Shown here piece by piece: positions 54,541-64,000 of a stretch of DNA of 64,000 bases. Location of the stretch: contig NC_091300.1 in NCBI RefSeq assembly GCF_038502225.1, positions 51,345,603 to 51,409,602 on the forward strand, in the 5' to 3' direction. Within the stretch, counting starts at the first letter, position 1; each line of letters opens with the position of its first letter. The notes beneath the pieces were generated by a model. That model was given only the letters and a program-made list of their open reading frames with translations. It was not told the origin of the DNA and searched no databases. This DNA comes from Cherax quadricarinatus (Eukaryota > Arthropoda > Malacostraca > Decapoda > Parastacidae). A program made the position numbers and the translations under genes.

Positions 54541-55036
54541 TTTGATCTTAAGAATGGGAGGTTCCCTCAGTTCCTTTAATTACGTTTTCTTGATCAGTAT
54601 CACGGGATACATATTAAGAATATGGGAGGTACATCAGAACGTATAGTAGGAGCGCAGAGGATAACATAGTGTTTCTGAATTCTGCCCTGTGTACATATGC
54701 AGTGATATAATTATTTCCATGCTGTTATTGCTTAAGGATTTTCTGGAAAAGAAATTAATATTATATGTCGACCCATTTTGTGTGCTTATCTGGCTAATGT
54801 AGTGAAGGTGGAGTGAGTCCCCAGTGGAGTGCACGTATTTTAATAGTTTGATATCTTGGTTGATAAATTCCTGGTGTGAATCATTCGTCTATAATATGTT
54901 GCTCCTGTGAAGAGGAACTTCTGTAATAGACGGATTGAGCCAAGTTCCCACTTAGGAAGGAACGGAGGTGACCACTGAATCCTCAGTCCTATCGATGAGT
55001 ACACTGATGCTATGACTATGTCGTGTGTACTCAATA
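54541..55036. other. No recognisable feature
   Basis: About 500 bp of sequence without coding or repeat signal. Confidence 0.45.
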
Positions 55037-55247
55037 TTGCTAATTGAAACACAAATAACCCGCAGATAGAAGAGAGAAGCTTACGACAACGTTTCGGTCC
55101 GACTTGGACCATTTACAAAGTCACGCTTTGTAAATGGTCCAAGTCGGACCGAAACGTCGTCGTAAGCTTCTCTCTTCTATGTGCGGGTTATTTGTGTATC
55201 GTTCCAGTCACGGTATTGTGCCCTTTTTTGCTATTTGCTAATTGAAA
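55037..55247 (+). mobile_element. Snapback retroposon, family S2, with 13-bp target duplication
   Basis: TTGCTAATTGAAA is repeated at 55037-55049 and 55235-55247. The body has two arms of about 65 bp (55050-55113 and 55127-55193) that are almost perfect complements. They contain AGAGAGAAGCTTACGAC, AACGTTTCGGTCCGAC and TTGGACCATTTACAAAG. After the right arm comes an unpaired tail TATCGTTCCAGTCACGG, TATTGTGCCTTTTTTGC. The plan (inverted arms plus one-sided tail, target duplication) is the same as in family S1, but the sequence differs. Confidence 0.85.
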
Positions 55248-55539
55248 AGAGTGAACATATGCAACGAGTCTTGGCCAACGTTTCCACCTGCACCGGTATT
55301 GAACCCAGGACCTTTGGCTGTGGACCGGAACTACAATGGAGCTGCGAGTTACCTTATATTTAATGCCACTATTAGCATACCAATTTCTTATTAAGATGTA
55401 TACCTGCGTCATGTTTGTTAGATATTGTAGTCTTAGATTTTTTAATTTGTTTGAAATGCGACCATTCTAACTTATCTGAGGTCTAGAAATTCTAAAGGCC
55501 CTGAAGATAAAAAAAAAAAACGCTGCAACTTTTATGCAG
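55248..55539. other. No recognisable feature
   Basis: AT-rich sequence; nothing supported. Confidence 0.4.
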
Positions 55540-55815
55540 AATAGAGATACCGTTTACTGCATGTGTTCCCACACTGCAGTTCATACAGAAAAGAGATACC
55601 GTTCACTGCATGTGTTCCCACAGTGCAACTCTCGAACAGAATATAAACGACGTACACCGCAGGTGTTCCCACTGTGCAGTACTCCTACAGCATAGAAATG
55701 CAATTCAGTGCAGTTGTTCCCATCTTCCACATAAGAGAGAAGCAGTACACTGCATGTGTTCCCACCGTGCAACTTGCACACAGGGTTGTTGTACACTGCT
55801 GGATGTTCCCATTTG
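55540..55815. repeat. About 52-bp degenerate tandem repeat, 5-6 copies
   Basis: Each copy centres on CTGCATGTGTTCCCAC, then GTGCAACT..ACAGAAAAGAG. Copies differ by substitutions and small indels. Confidence 0.88.
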
Positions 55816-56233
55816 TTTAACAACAATAAATAAGGTGTGAGTGGCTAGCGGGACGCAGAATGTGAATGGGTATACAAGTTCTCAGTTTCTTCTGCTGTTT
55901 AATGTCGTAAAAAAATATCGGGTGTATATGTTTGTAATGAGTTTCCTCTGATATGATGATAAAAGTGGGTAATAATTTAAAGTTATTTACAAAATGATAT
56001 TGAAACTGAATATTTACGCAGTGAGCGGCTGCTATGAAGCTGATGTTGACTGTGATTATTATTATTATTATTATTTACTAACATAGTTAAACCTTATAGA
56101 TTAAAATTATGCTTAGCACTATACATAAACCAGAGGACACAAGGCAACAGCTGGGAGAACTGCCAATGTTATCATATTAATAAGCAGGGGGACTGTCAAG
56201 ACACTATTAACTACAGAAGAGAGTTATTCACAT
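55816..56233. other. No recognisable feature
   Basis: Contains a short (TTA)n at about 56057-56074; otherwise nothing supported. Confidence 0.4.
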
Positions 56234-56235
56234 AC

Positions 56236-56270
<35 letters not shown>

Positions 56271-56274
56271 CACA

Positions 56275-56344
<70 letters not shown>

Positions 56345-56345
56345 G
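56234..56345. repeat. (CA)n microsatellite
   Basis: About 55 CA units with AAAC and TACA interruptions, at the 5' edge of a plus-strand Fam-1 copy. Confidence 0.97.
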
Positions 56346-57150
56346 CTCGTCACGTGGTACGTGACGAGGTGTTAAGAGTGGGTACACATGTAGAACGGGG
56401 TTGCACCAAGGTCAGTCCTAGGTCCAGCGCTGTTTCTGGTATATGTGAATGACATGACGGAAAGGATAGATACAGAGGTGTCACTGTTTGCAGACGATGT
56501 GAAGCTAATGCGTAGAATTCAGCTGGATGAGGATCGGGTAGAACTACAAAGGGATCTCTACAGGCTACAAGCCTGTTCCGGTCCTGTTGCGGTCAAAGAA
56601 GACCGCAGACAAAGCACAGGCTAGGTGGCCAAAGACTGCAAACCTCACATCATACCTAGCACATCTGAAGTGCACATAAACCTGTATTGGGTCCACATCA
56701 GGCACATCAAGAAATTAAAGAAAGTGCAAATGATTGCAACAAGCAAATGATTGCAACAAGAAGCTAAGGGGCATGTCCTACGAGAAGATTTTAGGGAAAA
56801 TCGACCTGACGACACTGGAGGACAGGAGAGAATGGTAGGATATGATAACGACTTATAAATACCGATAGGAATTGACACGGTGGATAGTGACACGGCAACA
56901 AGGGGTCACAACTGGAAGTTGAAGACTCAGATGAGTCACAGGGATGTTACGAAGTATTTCTTCATTCATAGAGTTGTCAGGAAGTGGAACAGTCTGGAGA
57001 GTGATGTAGTGGAGCCAGGATCCACTTCCTCCCTGCTCCATAAAGCTTATGGAGCAGGGAGGGAGTGGACCTAGTAGCAATCAACGAAGATTCGGGCCCA
57101 GGAGCTATGACTCGACCTCTGCAACCACAAATAGGTAAGAACAATCGGTA
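56346..57150 (+). pseudogene. Fam-1 copy J1 (plus strand), 3' half, decayed
   Basis: Starts within GTACGTGACGAGGTG (the MVRGEVSEW block), then LFLVYVNDMTERIDTEVSLFADDVKLMRRI can be read with the catalytic FADD intact. It continues in broken frames to QMSHRDVTKYFFIHRVVRKW, SLESDVVEPGS and the 3' untranslated region. The 3' end is AAATAGGTAAGAACAATCGG, TAAGAATATACACA, a variant of the family's doubled terminal motif. Several segments are deleted. A 46-bp inverted duplication lies at 57023-57068 next to CATAAAGCTTATGG. Confidence 0.8.
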
Positions 57151-57530
57151 AGAATATACACAATTGACAATGAATTACAGACTACTGTCGCTAAGATTAA
57201 TAACATGTACGGTTATGGAGATCATCACACGAGTAGTTGAGTTCCTGGGAAGGAGTGGACTCAACCAGCACAACTGTCGAGATGGTACATCCTGTCTAAC
57301 AAATCTGCTAAAGTTCTATGATTAGGTAATAACAGTTTAGTTGGACTGTATTTTTGGACTGCGAGAAGGCATTCCATTTAGTACCCTGCAAGTGACTGGC
57401 ACAAAGGCTATAGGAGCAGGCAGGAATTACAGGGAAAGCACTACAGCTGGTCAAGAAATACTTAACGGGTAGGAAGCAATGAGTTACTATCAGGGAGGAG
57501 GTGTTGCAGTGGTTGAGTGTGACGAGTGGT
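57151..57530 (+). pseudogene. Fam-1 copy J2 (plus strand), RT palm fragment
   Basis: The frame fragments YRLLSLRLI, DGTSCLTNLLKFYD, LDCIFGLREGIPF-like sequence, QAGITGKALQLVKKYLTGRK and EEVLQWL follow the family's order from the NYRPVSL block to the EEVSQWAP block. It lies downstream of J1 although it encodes the upstream part, so it is a separate copy or a rearranged piece. It ends where a minisatellite begins. Confidence 0.72.
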
Positions 57531-57800
57531 TGGTCACACGACCCGTGTGGTGTGGCGCGGTTGGTCACACTACCAGTGTGGTGTGGTGTGGTGTGGTTGG
57601 TCAAACTACCAGTGTGGTGTGGTGTAGTATGGTTGATCATACTACCAGGCTGGTGTGTTGTTGTTGGTCACACTTCCAGGGTGGTGTGGTGTGGTTGGTC
57701 ACACTACCAGGCTGGTGAAATGTGATTGGTCACACTACCAGGGTGGTGTGGTTGGTCACACTACCTGGGTGGTGCAGTGTGGTTGGTCACACTACCAGGT
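57525..57800. repeat. About 30-bp minisatellite, first locus
   Basis: The unit GTGTGGTTGGTCACACTACC followed by AGGGTGGT is repeated about 9 times with length variation. Confidence 0.93.
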
Positions 57801-58905
57801 ATAACAATTAAAATGGGTGTTTCCAAGTTGGAATCAATAATAAGACTTTGGAGGTTTGTTACTTTATTTTTGTTCTTCTATACAGACAGTGTTATGGGGC
57901 TCAGGCTCGAAGGGCCGTGCCTGTGAAAGATTGACGGAGTAAACGCTTGTTGTCTGAGAGATGTTGGCTGCCAAAGTGATGGAGGTAAGTGTAGTGTGAG
58001 CTGAGCTTGGTAGGCCTACGCCACTAGGTGTCAGCACCATAGTACCGCCAAATATGAATCCAACTGGGCATACATCGTTCAGCCACCTACCCATGGTCGT
58101 CCTCATCCATGTTTGACTGAAAACAAAATCTCGGTCTCTCCCTCTCTCAGGAACAGGGCACAGAAAACGAAATAAAAACATTTATATACATGTGGACATG
58201 GACAAAAAAAAAAAAAAAAAAACTTCCTACTGGGAGGGAAGGAAAAAAAGGGGTGTGCCTTGGCAGGCATCGCTGCACGCCATCCTGTGTTTGGACAGAT
58301 ACTACAACACATGAGACATTGCTGTGACTGAGCTATGGTGTATCTGGGTACGGTCTTGTCTGGAATGGTGAAACAGTCATTGCAATCATTGTAGTAGTCA
58401 CTGCAGGGTTCACTCAACTTAGGGCACAACCTGGCAGTGCACTTGAGTGAGGCATCATCAGTAATCAGTAACTGGGCAGGACTTCTTCTGGCAAGCGACT
58501 CAGGATGACATTTCTCGACTGATACTGTCGCTTGGCAGTCACTGCCAGGAACACACAGCACAGCTTAAAACTGTGCTGGCGAGAGTGAGTAGTGGCTAGG
58601 GCGACTCAAGTGGATCATCTGGGAGTCGTAGTGGTTTACACCATAACTGGAGTGAGCAGGCTAGCAGTCAAAGTGACGTCATACTTTGTGCAGGCTGCTC
58701 ACTGAAGTCGTGACACAAGTCAGACAGTCGCCTGCCAACAGGACTAGTGCGGCTTGACGATGTCATCCTCTCGATCAGAGTGAGACTCAGAGCAGAGGTT
58801 AGACTGCGTGTCCCCAGACTGGGTCTCTACTCGTTACTGTACTCTGATGGTCAATAGGTGGAGTGATATAGGTCTCAGCAGGGAGCTGTAGTAGGATGAC
58901 TCACG
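57801..58905. other. No gene confirmed; contains a Cys-rich open frame
   Basis: Includes an A18 run at 58205-58222 and the phrase CACTAGGTGTCAGCACCATA at about 58022, which recurs at about 59424. See the separate entry for the open frame. Otherwise nothing recognised. Confidence 0.4.
58235..58550 (-). other. Cys-rich open frame, possible exon or chance
   Basis: On the minus strand, after TGTGTTCCTGGCAG (acceptable as a 3' splice site), the frame reads DCQATVSVEKCHPESLARRS, then LKCTARLCPKLSEPCSDYYN, DCNDCFTIPD and QQCLMCCSICP, with 14 Cys in about 95 codons, before low-complexity Phe from the A-run. A TAA precedes it in frame and there is no ATG. The Cys spacing could belong to a secreted disulfide-rich domain. 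I do not recognise the family and found no partner exon. Confidence 0.25.
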
Positions 58906-59235
58906 CATGTCATCACCCCCAACATCACCATGCTGCCTGACGCCACCTCGCGACGTCACCCTCGACGTCAACATGCAGCCTGATGTTACCTTGCAACGTC
59001 ACCGTTGCCCGACGTTACTTCAGGAAGTCACCCAGGACATCTGCCAGACGGCACCTTGCGACGTCACCCAGGACATCTGCCTGATGCTACCTTGCGACGT
59101 CACAATTCCCGGATGTGACCCCTGACGTCATCTTGCTGCTCGACGTTACCCACATCTGCCTGACATCACCCTGGACATCTTCCCTGATGTTACTGCGCAA
59201 TGTCACCTCATACCATCCCTCACGTCGTCACGCCT
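58906..59235. repeat. Degenerate tandem repeat rich in GACGTCAC
   Basis: Units of roughly 40-50 bp with CTTGCGACGTCACCCAGGAC and ATCTGCCTGA. GACGTCA-like octamers recur about eight times, including a perfect TGACGTCA at 59123-59130; another lies at 58674-58681. Confidence 0.75.
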
Positions 59236-59465
59236 AACACCTATGGTCTGGGTTTAGGCAACAGTGTGGTTTGAGCCCAGACCATGTCACTGCATTGTGA
59301 GCTTTCGACGACTGACACTAGTCAGTCCAGGCGTCAGCTTAAGTGTTGAGCTCCTGTGTATAGAGAGTACATACTTACGATCGTTGCTCGAAGACGCCCA
59401 GGGTAAACGTGATAAACCTGTTCCACTAGGTATCAGCACCATAGTACCGCGAAATATGAACCCAA
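59236..59465. other. No recognisable feature
   Basis: Carries the second copy of the CACTAGGTATCAGCACCATA phrase (about 59425); otherwise nothing supported. Confidence 0.4.
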
Positions 59466-59635
59466 CTTTGCATACACAGGGTGGGGCGGTTGGTCACACT
59501 ACCAAGGTGGTGTGGTTGGTCACACTATCAAGGTGGTGTGGTTGGTCACACTACCAGGGTGATGTAGTGTGGTAGGTCACACTACTAGGATGGTGTGGTG
59601 TGATGTGGTTAGTCACACTACCAGGGCGATGCATT
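59466..59635. repeat. About 30-bp minisatellite, second locus
   Basis: The same GGTTGGTCACACTACCA, GGGTGGTGT unit as at 57525-57800, about 5 copies. Confidence 0.92.
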
Positions 59636-59930
59636 TGACAGTACGGTCAATTTAATGTAGATGATTGCTCAGATGATAACTGAGATTGGCAACACTCTCC
59701 GCCTAATGATCAGAGGGGCGACGCTTTTAAGCGTTGCATGTCTGGGAACAATGTGAAGATGGTGCAGAGGGACTTGGAATTTCATAAAAAGAACTTAACG
59801 TCAAGCATTATGTAATCCACACAATTACACTGACTCGTAGTTTGAAAGATTTAACATTTGTCATGTTATTGAAACACGGATTTAGAAGCTGACGTATTCT
59901 TGCACCATTACACTCTACATAGACTCCGTC
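59636..59930. other. No recognisable feature
   Basis: About 295 bp with nothing supported. Confidence 0.4.
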
Positions 59931-59991
<61 letters not shown>

Positions 59992-60000
59992 TTCCTTTTT
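59931..60000. repeat. (CTGT)n(CT)n microsatellite
   Basis: About 9 CTGT units then about 12 CT units, just beyond the poly(A)/(GA)n tail of a minus-strand Fam-3 copy. Confidence 0.95.
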
Positions 60001-61026
60001 TTTTTTTACACAGGGTTTGACAAGGTTAAGGATCCCTAGCTTTATTGACAAGCTATTTACAGGTTAAGGATTCCTAACTTTATTGGCAAGCCAAGAGCTG
60101 TTACCTACATCAGCTCATTTGAAAGCATTTTTATTGTTATGAGACATACAAGTAGGGAACAGGATGAAATTGGAGCCATCTGTGGGCCAGCATTTTCATT
60201 TGACCAACTGACTTTATCTCGTTGACATCATTATGCTGTACGAATGTGTTCCATACTCGAGTCATCCTGGGTATATATGATCTCAGATGGAGTGATGTTC
60301 TGGAGAAGGGTGCAGCCAGAGTGAAGTTGCTGCTTTCTGCCCGTCTTGTGGCATAAAAGCTTGTTTCACGCTGTCCTCGAAGTGGATCCAAGTGTGGTAC
60401 TTTGACAATATTGGCCTTGTACATAACAGTAAGGCCATCCACATCCCTCCTATGTTTAAGGCTCTGCTGAAATGACAGATCTATCCAGGATGGGTCCAGG
60501 CGAGAGATGAGACGTCTTGCTCTGTTCTCTACTCTGTAAAGCAGTCGCAGATGAGAGGGGGGGGCAGGCAAACCAAGAAAGTGGAGCATACTCAAGGTGT
60601 GAGCGTACTTGTGCCTCGTACAGAATCTTGCAACCCCTACTGTCAAGTAGATGCGAGATATGGCGAAGTGCTGTAAGCTTCCTGGCTGCCTTGTTTGCAA
60701 GATTTACAACATGGTTCTTCATGGTTAGTTTGGAGTCAAGTTTCACCCAAGGATATCAACTTCTTCTCTAGGTGCCAACACCCTCCATTCATCCTTACTA
60801 CTGCACCAGCATTACCATCATGGTGCCTAGAGACGATCATCATTTGCGTTTTCTTAGGTGTAAATGTTACTTGCCATCTATTTCCCCAAGCTGATATAGC
60901 TCTTAGCTGGTGATTGATGTAGCTTAGAGCAGCTGGCATTTCTTCTCTTGGATAAGTGAATGTCAATTTACAGTCGTCTGCATATGCATGTGATTCTGGG
61001 ATGAGATGAAGAAGGTCGTTGAAGTA
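60001..61026 (-). pseudogene. Fam-3 LINE copy, 3' part (RT palm end to 3' UTR)
   Basis: In element order: [20 protein letters not shown] (YADD active site), then HHDGNAGAVVRMNGG, SKLTMKNHVVNLANKAARKL, a frame break, SWIDLSFQQSLKHRRDVDGL and MTRVWNTFVQHNDVNEIKS, ending LHPVPYLYVS and a stop at 60137. The 3' untranslated region ends CCCTGTGTAAAAAAAAAAAA then GGAAAGAGAGAGA. It confirms the family's uninterrupted reading across the site split at 23421/29134. Truncated at 5' by (CT)n at 61026. Confidence 0.88.
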
Positions 61027-62732
<1,706 letters not shown>

Positions 62733-64000
62733 CATCTCTCTCTCTCTCTCTCTCTCTCTCAAAACTTTGACACTTTCACAATTGCCAGGATGTACCTGTG
62801 CAGAAGACAGACTTATATCTTTATATGACATTCTTGATACGAGCAGTACCACTCTTCGGTATTTTCCTAAACCTATCCTAACAACTCTGCTTATATTGCG
62901 CATCCAACTCTGTTGATATTGTGCCTCTGTTCTAGGAATATCAGTGGAAGCCCCTTTGACCCGAAATCTAGCTTTCCTAGTCTATTCATCTTTTCTTTAT
63001 TGGCAGACTTCTAGAAGGACCTCCTTAAATTGTTGCTGCTCATGTCTCTGTGTTTCGTCACTTTATGACATGCGTACTCCTGGTTTATTTTGTATCTGAA
63101 TAGAGATTTTTCACTACAAATAAGGCATTGATCCAGAAAGGTAAACTCCAGCAGCTGTGACCCCCCTCCCCCCGTATTTACTATGTAATTAATCAGAAAC
63201 ATTATTCCGCTTATATTTAGGTGACATACATGTTTTCGTTCAATGTCGCCTGGAGTGCCACGTAAATATTACCGTCTCTAGCCTTCATGTGATTATGGTC
63301 TGGATGTCTTTCACCCCACAAGTACACGATGGCTCCTTCCCACTGTACGGTGAGAACAAACACGTTAACCCTCTTTCTTGATGTTCCAGTAAAAAATTAT
63401 GCCATATAATTGAAAAGCAGCCAATGAAAAGAAGACATGATAGACGTATAAAATAGATAATTAAATCATATCCAACTAAATAGATAACTAGTCTAGCGTT
63501 ATGGATACATTTTTTCCATTTTTCAGTTTCGAGTGGCAATCATTTTCAGTTTTTACTATATGATCAATGTCATGAGTTTTGGATTCTCAGTCCTCTGATA
63601 CCTAGGTATAGAGACCAAAATAGTGCTTCAATAACGTTCCAGTCGAAAGTTATGACTGATTTTCTGTATCAGCTTGTCGTAACAGCAGCTATCTGGAGTT
63701 TATGGCACTGTTGAGAAACACTCAAGGATGGCTGGAGGCCATCTTGCAGGTCTGGTACTGGGAATCCCTGAACGTGAAGGAGCTGAAAATAACTTGGACT
63801 ACACTCAATTTCTTGGTTCACAAAATGGCAAATAGTTTATTTTTCTACTGCCTGCGATTCTGCCTTAACCTCACTCTGACCTCTATATCTAGCCAATATT
63901 ACCTCATTCACTTCACATATTTGGGGTTATCAGGGTCCCAGGATCAAATCGTTGTTCATAAAGATGGCTGACGTGTATATATTTATGTCTGCTTTCACAA
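62733..64000. other. (CT)n run, then no recognisable feature
   Basis: CT repeat at 62733-62760, followed by about 1.2 kb, AT-rich, with only short frames. No repeat shared with the rest of the window was noticed. Confidence 0.5.

Overview
This window is eukaryotic and almost entirely repetitive; I could not recognise any host protein gene, tRNA, rRNA or other cellular RNA gene. The mixture (CR1/L2-group and RTE-type LINEs, very long (GT)n, (TA)n and (CT)n microsatellites, a GTCGTGCCGAAT terminal-inverted-repeat element, and self-complementary repeats built around AACGTTTCG) is what I associate with large decapod crustacean genomes such as crayfish or lobster. That assignment is inference from memory of repeat families, not from a gene.

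Layout. 1-35.5 kb is LINE territory. A CR1/L2-group family, called Fam-1 here, occupies the minus strand in at least nine sizeable copies (1-642, 10.6-13.9, 13.9-17.9, 18.3-22.0, 25.35-25.88, 25.88-27.74, 27.85-28.58, 31.3-33.6 and 33.65-35.46 kb). Most sit head-to-tail with (CA)n between the 3' end of one and the truncated 5' end of the next. One copy (10677-13865) keeps an open endonuclease/reverse transcriptase frame of 1,062 residues. An RTE-type element (1.76-5.13 kb, minus) is open except for one stop codon. On the plus strand, a Jockey-like element (Fam-3) is split into 22141-23421 and 29134-29935 by a 5.7 kb insertion carrying the C-terminal half of an RNase H-bearing LINE (Fam-2); an 11-bp target duplication marks both edges and the insertion creates an in-frame chimera.

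36-60 kb is dominated by minisatellites and retroposons: a 24-bp array at 40.35-41.31 kb, arrays of 46, 20 and 24 bp at 42-44.4 kb, a roughly 8 kb minisatellite locus (46.3-54.4 kb, unit 26-27 bp) that has absorbed a 4 kb CR1 element and at least two other insertions, and further arrays at 55.5-59.6 kb. Insertions with exact target-site duplications include a 1.5 kb truncated LINE (36141-37668), a 169-bp SINE-like element (39179-39347) and the snapback elements below. 60-62.7 kb holds two more Fam-3 copies flanking a 383-bp (CT)n tract.

The most interesting system is a group of 'snapback' retroposons (7961-8606, 43413-43958, 53485-54123 and 55050-55234, with shorter relatives at 5273-5360 and 41486-41633). 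Each is mostly an inverted repeat, but the four long ones are bounded by target duplications of variable length (12, 18, 12 and 13 bp) and end in an asymmetric 3' tail, which points to target-primed retroposition rather than a cut-and-paste foldback transposon. In three copies the tail is a small hairpin with a compensatory base change. Coordinates of repeat boundaries are read by eye and may be off by several bases.
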